DNA of 64,000 nt, taken from the NCBI RefSeq assembly GCF_002288925.2, contig NW_022098072.1:24443296-24507295 (forward strand). The letters are read 5' to 3'. Below the pieces are notes generated by a model. That model searched no databases. It was not told the DNA's origin and saw only the letters and a list, made by a program, of their open reading frames with translations. The translations under genes were made by a program, and so were the position numbers. This stretch comes from Delphinapterus leucas (Eukaryota > Chordata > Mammalia > Artiodactyla > Monodontidae). Of this stretch, positions 23,826 to 37,130 are shown one piece after another (the first letter of the stretch is position 1; each line of letters begins with the position of its first letter).

Positions 23826-25974
23826 GGAGTGGATGGTCCCATTAAAAAGAAATCAACCTATATAGATTCCATCAACATTAATTTCCTGTTCAAATGGGAT
23901 GGTTTGATACTACTCCTGTGGCACTACATGCAGCATATCTAGGAAGTGTTCCCATTTAAAACTGGCTAGAAACAGATGATCTGAAATTAAATCTCATTGT
24001 GAAAACACCGTATTGTATGATAAGGTGTTCAATGTAATTCCCCAAGGGCTTTTCTACAGGAAGTGATGAAAATATTCCTGGCCAAAGATTTATATTGAAT
24101 ATTAGGACTTCAACAGAAAGGAATTCTTGACATTCAGGATAGGATATTCTTAGTTTTCTCTCAAACTTGTACTACAAAAAAATCTCAGTGTTTTTTAAGA
24201 CATATATAATGTCAATTGACAAATGCCTGCATTTGTTCTAGATGGTTCTCCATCTATTCATCCATCCATCCATCTTTTTATTCATATGATTCTACTTTTT
24301 TCAACCAACTAAGCCTTGTCTCATATAACTTCACTCACAATCCAGTTTAGAATTCATAATTTATCATTCCCATTATACCCTTGCCAATATCTCCAAATGC
24401 TATTTTCCTTGACTTTTTATTGAATTCGTCTGAATGGAGACTGAATGAACTCAAGTACTCATTTCCATTCTACCTCCTTGAAGCAGCTAAACATCATTTT
24501 GTTGAATTAAAGAGTCAACTACCATTCCACCTGTCTCCATAGCCAATACGCTATTGACTTTTAAGGTTTATGTCCAGTGTCCAATTAGTTTTAAAACCAC
24601 CTTGTATAGTAGTTGTAGGCTAACTTGTATCTATGGAGAAAATTATGTGACCTTGGTATTATAATCCATAACATCAGTAGCATGCTGCTTAACTTTATCA
24701 ACTGAATACCCGACGATTATAAACATGAACACTAACTGATAAGGTTTTACATGTAATTTCTTCTGAGTAATCAGGTTTTCAGATTTTATGGTAAAATTTA
24801 AGTTTCTTTGCCTCCATAGGAGTCAGACATGTAAATAGGAGTTATCAAATTATAAACTGATAAGAAATTAATCACTTTTTTTATGCAAAGAGTGACAAAG
24901 AAATTTCTAGTATAGGGATTATAAATGTAAATGTCTTCAGAGCCAGGAAGAAGCCATGCAGGCAGGATGTAAAAAAATAGTAATGGTAGGAACTGTGAAC
25001 AACTGAAGTGTTCCCATCTCACCTAAAAGCATTCCAGTTCAATAGATTATATCAGCCAAATAATTCTGGTCCAGAGAATTGCACTCCGTGAAGTAAAGGA
25101 GCCCTGAAAAATAGGAAATCTCTTAGAAGAAGTCAATAAGCATAAGAGATGTGGTACGAGGCAAGTCTTCCTGAACCAAGGTACACCTTTAGTACTGGCT
25201 TATGAATGCTAAGAGTTCCCACATCGGAGACTCATTTGCTTAAGGTTTTATGTCTTATACAAATATATATGATACTGGAAGAGAGAATTAGTCATGATTA
25301 CAAGAGACCCAATTAAAACTCCCATAAACAAACAAAAGATTTTTTTGTCTTGTAGATGCTTTAGAAATTCACAGAACAAGAGAGAAAAATGAAAAGAAAA
25401 AGACTCAGGGACTGAAATTGGGGATTCAACGCTGTCAGGAGATTCTCTCTTTCACTCTTTCTCCTTATTTTTCCATGTCTTTATCCATTTTTCTTTCATT
25501 TTCTTTACATGTTGGCCCTATTCTCTTCTGCAGACAGGTCTTACCAAGGTCCAGCAACCTCACCTTATCAGTACTCATGAAAGACAAAGAGTGATTTTTT
25601 TCCCTCCTATTATCCATATATTAATCCCAGAAAGATAATCTAATTAACTTGATTTGAGTTGCATACACTCTCCATAAGCCAGTAACTGTTGTCTGGATTA
25701 TGGTCTACCATGACTCACCAAGATGGTCAGGCATGGGTCTTATGTTTAATCCATGTGACCCAAGGACAGGGTCTGTAACTAGGGAAAATGAATTAAGAAA
25801 GCTTGCTAGGCCAGAAAAAACAATGCCCACAGTCTACCACATATAGATGCTTATCAAGTAGGTGCATCTCAGTGTGAATAAATAAATTAATTAAAGGCTT
25901 TCTTAAGAAAGGAGAAAACACAGTACCTAAAGGCAGGAGAATCAGAACCATTATACTAGTCAAGACTGTTGACA
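23826..25974. other. Unassigned DNA
   Basis: About 2.1 kb with no recognised gene or repeat. A short CATC run (24257-24275) is present. The open frames at 24798-25022 and 25793-25975 (minus) have no motifs. Confidence 0.5.
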
Positions 25975-26195
25975 CTGAAGTCAGATTTCGTAAGCTGGAA
26001 TCCTAGGGCTACATGTGCTAGATTTTGTGACCTTGGGTAACGTCCCTAAACTTCCTAAAGTTCAATTTTCCCTTCTTTAAAATGCGAATAACTCTTGCAA
26101 TGTGTATCTTCTTCCTGTAAAAGGGAAATAATGTCAGGATTCTTGGCACTTAACAGAGAGCAGGCACTCAATAAACATTGGATAAGCGATTGAAA
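25975..26195 (+). mobile_element. MIR SINE remnant
   Basis: Forward MIR order: 'ttttgtgaccttgggtaac', 'tcaattttcccttctttaa', 'cttggcacttaacagagag' and 'caggcactcaataaacatt'. Confidence 0.8.
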
Positions 26196-27639
26196 CAATG
26201 AATGGATAAGCAAAGAGTGCTTAGTATCATAAGATTATTTTAAAGTTTCTGATTAGCAAAGAGGGCATGTGTTAGACCTTCAATAAATAGTATTCATAAA
26301 GCTATAGTGCTTTGACCAAGTGGAGGGAGAATGAAAGAAGATGCCCCTAGGAGGCTAGGGCAAAAAAAATGGGAAACTAAGGCTTGACAGTAAAGGGATG
26401 GGTTTTGTAGTATTTGTTCTTTCCAGGTTAATTGCAATGGTAGTGAGGCATACTCTTCTATTCATCTAATTTTTAAAATCATCTGTATAACTATAGTATA
26501 GCCGATATGCCAAAACAGACAGTTACCAAAAAGATAGTTGTATTTGTTCTTAGCTACATATTGCCATTCAAGCTGCAATTCCCATATGTTAGCTGTGTTG
26601 ATGTCACTCCAAACAATGAGGAAAGTTAAAAAATATTCAGAGGAACTTCTGGATATTCCCAAACATCTGGTTGTTTGTCATCATGGGGGCAAAACAGCCA
26701 TATATTTTCATCAAAAATCTTTGAGATTAAGCAGCAGTATATAATGAATATCTAAAAGGAATTTTCTTTTCAATTCCTCTCTAGTGATTATAATGGTATC
26801 AGTTCAGCAGAATTCAAAAAGTTTGTTTTATTGTCGGATATAAAGACATCACATATTGTAAATATATGCCATAAAGGTTTCCATAAAGTTGGGATTAATT
26901 TATGTTGCTCTATCTGAGTGCCTTCTGTGACATTCATTTTATTCAAGATGGCATCTGTGGAGGAACAGCGAGGCTACCAACTCACTGTGGCGACTGCAAA
27001 TCGCTACTGGGGCAGGAGCTCAATAAATGTCAGGTTTTTAGTGCCTGACTTAACATTAGTTGAGATAAATATATAATCGTAAGGACATATATAAAGCTGA
27101 ATGAGTTCATAAATGCAACAATTTTGTTTGCCTTGGATATTCCTCCTTGGTGAAAAACTAAATGCTACACTTTCCTACTAAGATTTCAGTTTATAGTTCT
27201 CAATTAACATAAAAAGTTCTTAGAAAATACAATTCTTTTTTTCATAAAATCCTGCCACTTCAACATGTATATATAATAAATTTTGACTCAATACATTTGA
27301 TTGTTGGATCCATATGAAAACTTTTTCATGCCGTTCCTGGGCTTGCTCAGCCCTGCCTTTCTCTGCTAAGATCTGTGTCACAGAGACTGAATCTTACAAA
27401 CTGCATATCCCAGCCTCCTGATTGAGCTGACTTTTCTTGCATTCACCCAACAGAAGGTACTGGCAATAGACTGGAGGATGGCAGAAAAGGAGAAGCTAGG
27501 GTATTTCTTCAGCCTTCTTGCCTCAGGCAGCATCTCTGGCAGCTATATGTTTTCTGTGGCTCCAGCTCCTATTTGGAAGCAAGTGAAAAAGCACAGCCCA
27601 TACCTGAGGAATGAGGAGTTATGTTCCACTTCTTTGAGG
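26196..27639. other. Unassigned DNA
   Basis: No gene recognised. The part at 27340-27600 is richer in G+C and holds a 78-codon frame (27478-27714) without motifs; it may be an unnamed old repeat. Confidence 0.45.
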
Positions 27640-28910
27640 GAGCAGTACCTATATACATTATTTGGAATTCTTCTGTATGGAAGATTTACCTCTTCTCTCT
27701 CATCCAATTTTTAATCAGGTCAGTCTGGATTCATGGATATTTATTTTATACTTTGTTATACTCCCTTATTCATTATTTGTCTTACTGCTCAAATTGTTTC
27801 AGCTTCAACCATTAGCAGCTCTCTCAGTTGGCAGTATGTCCCTTCTGACACTACAAGATGCTCTAGCTCATCTTGTATATTTCCTACCTTTCCTTGGTCC
27901 TAGATTCAGCCATTTCTCAAAAACACCTTGCTTAAGTTTATTGAAGACTGGGGTTGTAAACTAATATCTGGACAGTGGGTGTGATCATTACTTTTTAGGT
28001 CCTCTCAGCAGATAGAGTGAGGAAATATATTTATGTACACTAATGCATGTACACATACATATCTCTGTGTGTTCACATTATCCATCAGTATTTATATTAA
28101 TCTAAACCACAGTCCAAGTACCTTTGGTTCATTCTAGCTTTCACCTCTTGCTTATCTGTAACTTCCCACTCTAACGGTGAATAAGCCTGATTTTCACCAT
28201 CTGCCATCTATTTACTTATTGTTTAATTCAGTATAGATGTACAGTGGCTTCAGAATTGTTCACCTGCACTTCCATGAGAAACAATATTGCCAACTAGAGT
28301 GCAGTGCTTTCATACGGTTCCTTTGTCTTCAGCCTTACATTTTCCAGTCATTTCTAAAGTTATGTCGGACAACACCTCTCTTTCTTCATTGTCTTCAGTG
28401 AGGTTACATCATACATTTATAATATAGTTAGATTCTTTTGTCACAAACTGCATTCCATCCTGAGATCTTGAGCTTTCCTGATTTTTTAAAAATTTACATA
28501 TATTAAAGTTTATTCTTTATGTTGTGAAGTTCCATGGGTTTTGATAGAAGTTTTGTCAAATGGTGTCCTATAGAATAGTTTCTCAGCTCTAAAAAATCTT
28601 GTGTCCTTCACCTACTCCTGGTCAACCCCTCCCCTCTCCATATCCTGGCATCACTGATCTGTCTTCCACCTCTTTAGTCTTCCCTTCTCCAGAACATCAT
28701 ATAAATGCAATCATACAGCATGCAGTCTTATAAGACTGGTTTCTGTCACTTAGAAATATGCACTTAAATTTCACCCATCTTGTTGTATGAATTGACAGCT
28801 TGTTTCTTTTGATCACAGAATAATATTCTATAGTATAAACTTAGAAGAATTTGTTTATCCATTATCCTACTGAAAGGTATCTTGGTTGCTTCTAGTTTTG
28901 GGCACCCATC
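27640..28910 (-). mobile_element. Old L1 (L1M-type) 3' region
   Basis: In reverse orientation it carries old-L1 3' UTR blocks near 27840-27920 ('acaagatgctctagctcat', 'gattcagccatttctcaaa'). Further on, near 28680-28900, are 'tccagaacatcatataaatg', 'gaataatattctatagtat' and 'aaaggtatcttggttgctt'. Overlapping open frames at 27478-27964 are artefacts. Diverged, with unclear ends. Confidence 0.65.
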
Positions 28911-28952
28911 ACTTTTTTCAACCTAGCCTGGGAAGTAACACAACGTCACTTT

Positions 28953-28971
28953 TATATATATATATATATAA
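28953..28971. repeat. (TA)n microsatellite
   Basis: Nine TA units in a row. Confidence 0.95.
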
Positions 28972-29169
28972 TTTTCTGCTCAACAAAATCAAGTCACTAA
29001 CATCAGCTCGTATTCAAGTGGAGAGGAATTAAACTCCATGTTTTATAGGAGTATCAAAGTTTGTGGATATGTTTTAAAACCACCTCAAAAAAAAAAAAGG
29101 AAAAAATCCTGACTTCAGAGATTTTTTGACTCTCCAAACACAGCTGTAAATGCTGTATGTTTGCTGTAT

Positions 29170-29785
29170 GTTTTCTATTATTGTGTAACAAATTCCCACA
29201 AATTTAGTTGCTTAAAACAATACCAACTTATTAGCTCACCATTTACTATCTTACAGTCTATAGGTCAGAAGACTAGCACAGTGTAACTAGGTTTTCTCCT
29301 CAGGGTCTCACACAAGCCTGAAATCAATGTTTCAGGTGTTAGCAGGACTAAGTTCTTATCTGACAGCCATGGGGAAGAATCCCCTTCTAAGCTCATTCAA
29401 GATTTTGGCTGGATTTGTTTCCTTGTGCCTGTAGGATTGAGGTCCCTGTTTTCTTGCTAGCTGTCAGCAAGGGAACGTTCTCAGCTCCTGGAGGATAATC
29501 CCCCTCATAGGTATTTCACAACATAGCTCTTTACATTTTTCCAAATCAACAGGAAAAATGACTCTCTGACTTCTTTCTCTGACTCCTCTGTATCTGAAAT
29601 TAATACCCAAATTTAAAGGGCTCATGCAGACAATCATCCTTCCTTAAAGTCAACTGTGCCATATAACATAATCAAATCATAGGACTAAAATCCATCATAT
29701 TCACATTGTGAGGAGTATGCAAAGTCTGTACACTAGGAAGTGGAGATTTGGGGGTCATCATATAATTCTGCCTACCACAACCATG
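29170..29785 (-). mobile_element. MaLR-like (MLT1-type) LTR
   Basis: In reverse orientation: 'tgtgtaacaaattcccacaa', 'ttagttgcttaaaacaat', 'ttacagtctataggtcaga' and the closing 'aattctgcctaccacaac'. This matches the usual inverted MaLR LTR order. About 0.6 kb, no internal region adjoining. Confidence 0.6.
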
Positions 29786-30187
29786 GACCAAATTTAAAGT
29801 AAGTGACATATTTGACCAGCTGTTGGTGTGCCATTAAGGAGAATTCATTTGAGCATGCTTTCTTGAGTGGCAGAGTAGAAATGTAATTGAAGTAAACTAC
29901 TGCAGTATGCATGGGGCACAGTGCACATAATTAAAATAATGTGAAAACTTCACTTTCAACTTTAGGCTCAACTTTCAGATAAAGCATGGAAGCTTTGTCA
30001 TAATGGCAGAATAGAATCCAAATGTCATCACTATTGACAATGCAAAAGTCAAAGTATAGCTCATACAAGTTAGTGGACAGGAGGGTGAGAGGTGAAGGAA
30101 TGATTATGGGTATTGATATACTTATCTAGCAATAAAGGGTTTCAGTATACACTATGTCTGAAAAACAACAAAAAACCCCAGAAATTT
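29786..30187. other. Unassigned DNA
   Basis: No family recognised. An A/C-rich run just before the L1 (30160-30180) could be part of the insertion site. Confidence 0.5.
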
Positions 30188-32225
30188 GTTATTATATATA
30201 GACTATCCTAAAGATGCCACCAGAATACTACTAGAGTTCATCAATAAATTCAGGATACAAAATTAATATAGAGAAATATGTTGCATTTCTATACATTAAC
30301 AATGAACTATCAGAAAGAGAAATTAAGGAAACAATCCCATTTACCATCACATCAAAAAGGATAAAATACCTTGGAATAAACCTACCTAAGGACGTAAAAG
30401 ACCTGTACTCAGACAATTATAAGACACCAGTGAAAGAAACTGAAGAAGACACAGATAGAAAAATATACCCTGTTCTTGGTTTGAAAGAATCAAATGTTAA
30501 AATGACCATATTAACCAAGGAAATCTACAGATTCATTGCACTCCCTATCAAAATACCAATGGCATTTTTCACAGAACTAGAACAAATAGTTTCTAAATTT
30601 GTATGGAAACACAAAAGACTACAAATAGCCAAAACAATCTTCAGAAAGAACAGAGCTGCATGAATCAGCCTCCCAGACTTCAGATTATACTACAAAGCTA
30701 CACTAATCAAAACAGTATGGTACTGGCACAAAAACAGACACATAGATCAATGGAACAAGACAGAGAGCCCAGAAATAAACCCATGCAGTTATGGTCAATT
30801 AATCTAGGATAAAGGAGGTAAGAGAATATATAATGGAGAAAAGACAGTCTCTCCAATAAGTGGTGCTGGGAAAACTGGACAGCTCCATGTAAAAGAGTAA
30901 AATTAGAACATTCTTTAACATCATATACAAAAATAAACTCAAAATGGATTAAAGACCTAAGGTTAAGACTGGATGCTATAAAACTCCTAGAGGAAAACAT
31001 AGGCGGAACACTCTTTGACATAAATCGCAGCAATATTTTTTGGATCCATCTTCTAACACAAAGGAAACTAAAGCAAAAATAAACAAAAGGGACCTAATTA
31101 AACTTAAAAGTTTTTGCACAGCAAAAGAAACCACAGACAAATGAAAGACAACTTACTGAATGGGAGAAAATATTTGCAAATGGTATGACTGATGAGGGAT
31201 TAATAGCCAACATATGTAAACAGCTCATACAACTCAACATCAGAAAAAAAACAAACAACCTGATTTTAACATGGGCAGAATAACTGAATAGACATTTTTC
31301 CAAAGAGGAAATGCAGATGGCCAACAGGCACATGAAAAGATGCTCCACATTGCTAATCATCAGGGAAATGCAAATCAAAACCACAGTGAGACATAACCTC
31401 ACACCTGTCAGAATGGCTATCATAAAAAAGAACACAAATCACAAATGTTGGTGAGGATGTGGAGAAAAGGGAACCCTCATACACCATTGCTGGGCATGTA
31501 AACTGGGGCAGCCACTGTGGAGAACTGCATGGAGGTTTCTCAGAAAACTAAAAATAGAACTAACATATGACCCAGCAATTCCACTCCTGGGTATCCTGAG
31601 TATATAAATGAAAACAAAAACAAAAGCACTAATTTGAAAGATACATACACCCCAATGTTTATAGCAGCATTTTTTACAATTGCCAAGATCTGGAAGCAGC
31701 CTATGTGTCCATCAACAGACGAATGGATAAAGAAAATGTGGTATACACAATGGAATACTATTCAGCCATAAAAAGGAAATAAATTTTGCCATTTATAGCA
31801 ACATGGATGGACTTGGAGGGCATTATGCAAAGTGAAATATGTCAGACAGAGAAAGACAAACACTGTATGATGTCACTTATATGTGGAATCTAAAAGATAC
31901 AACAAACTACTGAATATAACAAAAAGAAGCAGACTCACAGATATAGAGAACAAACTAGTGGTTACCAGCAGGGAGAGGGAAGTGGGGAGAGGCAATATAG
32001 GGGGTGGGGAGTAAGAGGTACAAACTATTAGCTATAAAATAAGCTGCAGGGAGATACTGTACAACACAGGGAATATAGTCAATATTTCATAGTAACTATA
32101 AATGGAGTATATATAACCTTTAAAAATTGTGAATCACTGTATTGTACACATGTAACTTATATAATATTTTACAGCAATTATGCTTCAACTCAAAAAATAG
32201 ACTAAATTTAAAAATAAATAAATAA
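30188..32225 (+). mobile_element. 5'-truncated L1 (ORF2 from RT end + 3' UTR), inactive
   Basis: Begins just after the RT catalytic motif region (homologous to about 8797 of the long L1) and runs to an A-rich end at about 32200-32225. A short piece around 30241-30252 is deleted relative to the long copy. The open pieces at 30430-30663 and 30603-30812 are in different frames. Minus-strand open frames (30707-31033, 31094-31435) are shadows of ORF2. The 3' UTR is the same type as in 20712-21838. I could not find a convincing target-site duplication. Confidence 0.9.
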
Positions 32226-33137
32226 AATATTCTACTCATTACCAAAAAAAGGAAAAGTAGTACTATAATTTTATTGAGAAGAGGTGGGAATGAAGCAGAT
32301 TTTAAGTAAGCTAACTCTTTAAAGTCATGGTATAACAAGCAATAAATCATACCTATTGTTGATAAATTGAGAAATATTAAAATGAGTATATCATTTAGAG
32401 AAAATGGAGGTAACTTAAGTTTAAGCATGGAAATCACAAATGATTGCTTCTGGTGTTTGTGATTGGGGTGGGGAAAGGTAAGGTAGGGACTATTGCTTTT
32501 AAAAATAAACTACTTTGTAATAAGGTATTTAAAAATATTTGCATATTATTTTGATAGAAAATTTTAAAAATAAACTACTGAATGAAATAGATTTGTAGAC
32601 AGAGGCCCTCCATTTTGCTAAGTTAAGACTCATTAATTATCATTTTTTATTAGTAGTACTATTTAAATCTATATGAATATTCCAAACTGCATTATTACTA
32701 TTTCACATTGTTGAGAAAGCTACAGCAGAAGTTTTACAATTCCATGCTAAAATTTAGAGATAATATAAAAACAATTTTGGTAGAATTTCCTTGAATAACC
32801 AGCTCTGTCTTATTTTAAAAAATGACCACAAGACTAGTGAACAATGACTTGTCCTTAGTGAATCTATGCAGGTTTCTCTTTCAAGAACTCAAGTTTGCAG
32901 GAAAAAATTAGTGTTTAGTTCAATTTCTTGGTGAAAAATTGCCATTATATTTGCTCATCTTCAAGATTTATGGTGATTTTCTTGTCCTATAGTTTCCTTA
33001 GAGATTCTTAGCAGTGGTTCAGCTATCTCATCTGTGAATTTCCCAGAGACTTCAATAATTTACCAGGACACCATTTGCTCTATCAGAGATTACATTTAGT
33101 CCAACAGCCTGTGCTCTTTAATATACTTATCTTTAAG
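32226..33137. other. Unassigned AT-rich DNA
   Basis: No gene or family recognised. The minus frame 32120-32437 starts inside L1 3' UTR flank and has no motifs. Confidence 0.5.
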
Positions 33138-33161
33138 TACTTCCATTCCTTCTTCTCAATG
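33138..33161. repeat. Left 24-bp target-site duplication
   Basis: Starts TACTTCCATTCCTTCTT and ends AATG. Repeated at 33258-33281 with two mismatches. Confidence 0.9.
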
Positions 33162-33257
33162 TTTTCTTTTTTTGAATTTTATTTTATTTTTTTATACAGC
33201 AGGTTCTTATTAGTTATCTGTTTTATACACATTAGTGTATATATGTCAATCCCAATC
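33162..33257 (-). mobile_element. Minimal L1 3' UTR fragment with early poly(A)
   Basis: A poly(T)-rich start (33162-33195) is followed by the reverse complement of the L1 3' UTR segment seen at about 59443-59508. In sense orientation it reads '...ttaaaacagataactaata' type sequence, 'aagaacctgctgtata', then A-rich. Other L1s here continue about 130 bases beyond this point before their tail, so this insertion came from a transcript ended or primed early. Only about 96 bp long. Confidence 0.8.
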
Positions 33258-33281
33258 TACTTCCATTCCTTCTTATGAATG
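33258..33281. repeat. Right 24-bp target-site duplication
   Basis: Partner of 33138-33161. Confidence 0.9.
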
Positions 33282-33954
33282 CTATTTTCCACTTTTTAAT
33301 ATGAAGATGATTTTTATTCATATGGGAAATGGAGTAAAAATATGAGATAAGTAGTTTCATTTTTTTCTTTGGCACTTATTAATATGATTGGTTATAGGCA
33401 ATGAATCAATACTTTGCACATCCAGACATATATGAAATGCAAATTCTACAAAACTATTTTGTTGAGTTAGACAGTACCACATGATTTGAAATCATTATTT
33501 TTATAAAATTATAGGCTGTAACTATCCATTAGACAGTATTGGATTAAAAACCATTAGTAATAAAATCAGTGCATCATCAAATTAACAATTTTTATGAATA
33601 TCATTAATTTGGTTAACACCCAAATTGTTTTTTATATGACCATATGATTATGGGAAATAAAAACATAATAATAGTTCTCATGGGAATTAGAAAACTGGTT
33701 CAAATTAACCTATTACAGTTTTGTTTTTACAAGTGTTTTTGCTATTTGGAGAAGTAGAGTATGTCACTCATTTCAAGCAAACCCAAACTGATGTTAATCT
33801 CCAAATGGACATGAAAAGTGTTCTCTCTTAAGGATGCCAGTTTAGACTATATCTCAGCACTGTAAAATGAAGTTTTTCTGATTATTTGACTTGAACTGCC
33901 TAGTAATATTTGCAACAGCAATGGTAATAAAACTATCCTCTATGACATGCGTGT
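33282..33954. other. Unassigned AT-rich DNA
   Basis: No gene or family recognised. Confidence 0.5.
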
Positions 33955-34092
33955 CATTCATCAGGCACTATGCTAAGTGCTTTTCATACGTTGTGTTTAA
34001 TTTAGTACCCTACAAGTAGGTGTTATCCTTTTTAAGTGTATCAGAAAACTTGGGTCTGAGATATTAAATATTGTGCCATAGGATAAGTTAGG
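33955..34092 (-). mobile_element. MIR SINE remnant
   Basis: 'caggcactatgctaagtgc', 'ttaatttagtaccctacaa' and 'gtaggtgttatcc' in the order of an inverted MIR. Diverged. Confidence 0.65.
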
Positions 34093-36951
34093 CTTAGCAT
34101 TAAGTTTCTTTTTTCTTAAGCACCCTGTTAATAATTATAACAACTGTCTCCACTTAGTACACCAACTAGTAGTATGATCTAAATTTAGTGACCAAAGGGC
34201 AAATTAATTCATATTACATTTGGTTAAGGAATAGGAGGTAAGCAATCCATGAATGAAGTTGAGCTTTTCCACTTGATTGTATCTGATAAAAAAATCACAA
34301 TTTCATTTTGTCTTAGATGAAATGATTCAAAATAATTATTTTTCGGACATTCAATACATGGGTCCAAAATAATTACATTAATGCTTATTGAGTTATAATT
34401 GTTTTGTATTTGAAATATCTGTAAAAAATTTTAGAGGCATTTCTAAGTCAATGAAGGTTATGCAGAGAAGGACTGAAAACTGATTATATCTACAGCATCT
34501 TCCTAATGCAAATTCAGTTAATAATTAAGATTTTAGTTTTGAGATTTAAACTCCCTCAGACAAATATCCTGTCAAAGCTTTGAAATTCTTAGATTATGAG
34601 TAATGTGTAGGCTAAGTTTTAAATTGTTTACCCATTTTCTTAAAGGTAGGTCCCTTCTTTTTCTATAAATTTCTTCAAAACTTGACTTTGGAAACTCCAC
34701 TTATCATTCAGTTCACAGATGATTCTTGTGATGGATAGCTCAGTAACACAAATATCCTTAGAGGCATTGCTCTCATGGATGCACGTTGTAAATCCTAACC
34801 TCATGTTCTTTCAAGCACTGTTTTCTTTTAGAAGACTAGGAACAGAAAAATTCTATACAAGCATTTCAATAACGCAATATATCTTTAAGAAAAAATTCAT
34901 CTTCTACATTTAGGGATTTCTTTTTCTCTCCTCTCCCACAGAATCCTCCCATCATAATATCCATCCTTCCCCCACTTCCCATCCAAATCAGCTCAATCAC
35001 CCATATTTAAAAAACAAAAAATCTATGGCTAGATTTTTCCAGGCAGAAGAAGAAAAGCTCCTGCTTTCCCCCAAAGGGCAGATGCTAACTTCTCCCACCC
35101 TCACTCCTAGGCCACGAAGAGTTCCATTACCTTTAGTGTTGGGTACACAAACACAGTCACGGGACAGGAGAGCATCTAACATATAGAAGCTTTAGCATAA
35201 TGTGTGAAAAAAAAAATCAAACCATTCTGCCTCATAGCCTATTCTCATTTGCTTCATTTGTTTGGTATTACATTTCTACAGTTTTCCAAGATGTTAACAT
35301 CTATACTACAGATCGCATAATAAGCACCCAGAATATGGATGGCATGTATTTTTCTTTTAAAAAATGGAGTGTTTAATAAGTGTGCATTCAGCAATTATTG
35401 AATTGAGCAGTTGTTAAATTGAGTAAATTTCTTTCACAATCATTTCAATTTTCCTAAACTCTTGGTTGCAATTTTTTTCTATTGCAAAAAATCTACTCTA
35501 CATAGATTACAACTGCTTCAGGATATTCACATGATAAGTTTACCTAACAGATCAATTTATACTGATTCATTTAAAAGTACTGAAAGAAATTTGCCAAAAG
35601 CTGATATATCTGCACACTTCCTTCCATATTAAAGCACTGTTGTAGGCAGCAAGGAGATGACATTCTTTTCAACCCCCAAGACTTTTACTTTAGAAACGTA
35701 CCTGTGCTATGAAGAAATCATTCTTTTAGCACTGCCTCTAGCTTCCATTCCTCACAGCAGCAAGTACAGATTCTGTTTGTATTTCCTATAGCTTTCTATG
35801 TGATTGCCAGGAGCAAGATAAAAATTTGTCTTGCAAAGCAAGTTTTAGTTCAAGTACTGTGTGAAAAGTAAATGCAATCATTTTCACTACAGATATTTTC
35901 AAATAAATTTGGAATATAAAACGTTCTAATGTTCCCCAAAATATGCACACATAAAAAAAGTATCCGATACTTAGTGCCCTAGCTGGAGGTCATATTCCTT
36001 ATCTGTCAAATAGATTAAAGACTGTAGACTCTGTTTTATGGGTTTTTATAGAAGTTAACAAATGGACTCCAAAACAGCACTGGACATAGACATCTAGTTG
36101 GCAGGTGTAAGAATAAAGAGAATAAATGACAACTGGAAGATTTCCAGACTGTAAGTTTCTGGTGTGGAGAGAAGAACTTATTAATTTCATGGAATTCATT
36201 AAGCAGACATTTTAAAGTCCCTGTTAATCTTGTATTTCTGTACCTTCTTCACTCTGGACAGGGTGTCCTGAGATGTAGTTCTTCATATGGGTGCTATAAG
36301 GAGGATTCTTCAAGAATAACCAATTAGATGCACTTGATACCAAGCAGTACCCACATCAGGAATTCATCTTCTTGAATTTAATTTCTTTTTCCCCCTCTGT
36401 TTCCTCCTCTCTTTTCCCCTTACTTGATCTTTGTGATTATACTCTCTAATTAATTATTAGCATATAAAATTTTGCTTCAGTCTCAGTTTTTGTTGTTGTT
36501 GTTTTAGGAACACTTAAGTATTACACAGGTAGAATGTGTTAATGAGTACAAGAGAGCTGTGAATGATGTGACAGGAGGGTTTAGAAAAAGAAGAGTTTTT
36601 TCCTAAGTGCAGTATCTAGGTTTGTCAGGAAAGTGATGAGGAAGCAGGGTTTTAGGTTTTATTTTGAAAGATGAACATAATTCTGATAGATGAAGATGAA
36701 TAACATTGGCATTCTAGGTTGAATGACAGTTCAGACAACAGTGTGTCCAAGAGCAGTAATCCAAGAGAGGTTCTTTAGGAGAAAGCTGGAAGTAAGGATA
36801 GTGAATCAGATCACTGAAAATCTTGAATACTACAGGCGCCCAGTGCTGGACAGCATACACTCTTATTCCATGTTACCACACTTAATGCCATGTCAACAGG
36901 AAGCCAGAGCCGCCTGGAAGGGACAGATCATGAGAGCGAGCCGTGGTTAAG
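34093..36951. other. Unassigned AT-rich DNA
   Basis: Nearly 2.9 kb without a recognised gene, RNA or repeat. Short open frames (34719-34913, 34997-35182 minus, 35999-36199 minus, 36723-36950) have no motifs or coding-like context. Confidence 0.5.
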
Positions 36952-36953
36952 AA

Positions 36954-37130
36954 GCCTGGTTTTCAAATTTTATTCTGCACAAAAATTTTCTGCAGAGAAT
37001 TCTAGGATCTATCCTCAGGCATTCTGATTCCGTTAAGCCTGAGGAGGTGCCTCAAGTCTTCATTTCTACTAAGTTCCCAGATGCTGTTTATACGTCTGTT
37101 CAGGGATCACACTTTGAGTAGCACTCATTT
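36954..37130 (-). mobile_element. MER5A-like non-autonomous hAT element
   Basis: Read on the minus strand it gives 'tactcaaagtgtgatccctg', '..catctgggaacttagtagaaatg..' type blocks and 'gaatcagaatgcc', in the order of MER5A-like elements. Left end 'cctggttttcaaattt' resembles a diverged terminal repeat. No coding capacity. Confidence 0.65.

Noticed and set aside
30160..32260. A target-site duplication around the L1 at 30188-32225
   Set aside because: I compared both flanks and found only A-rich similarity, not a convincing repeat.
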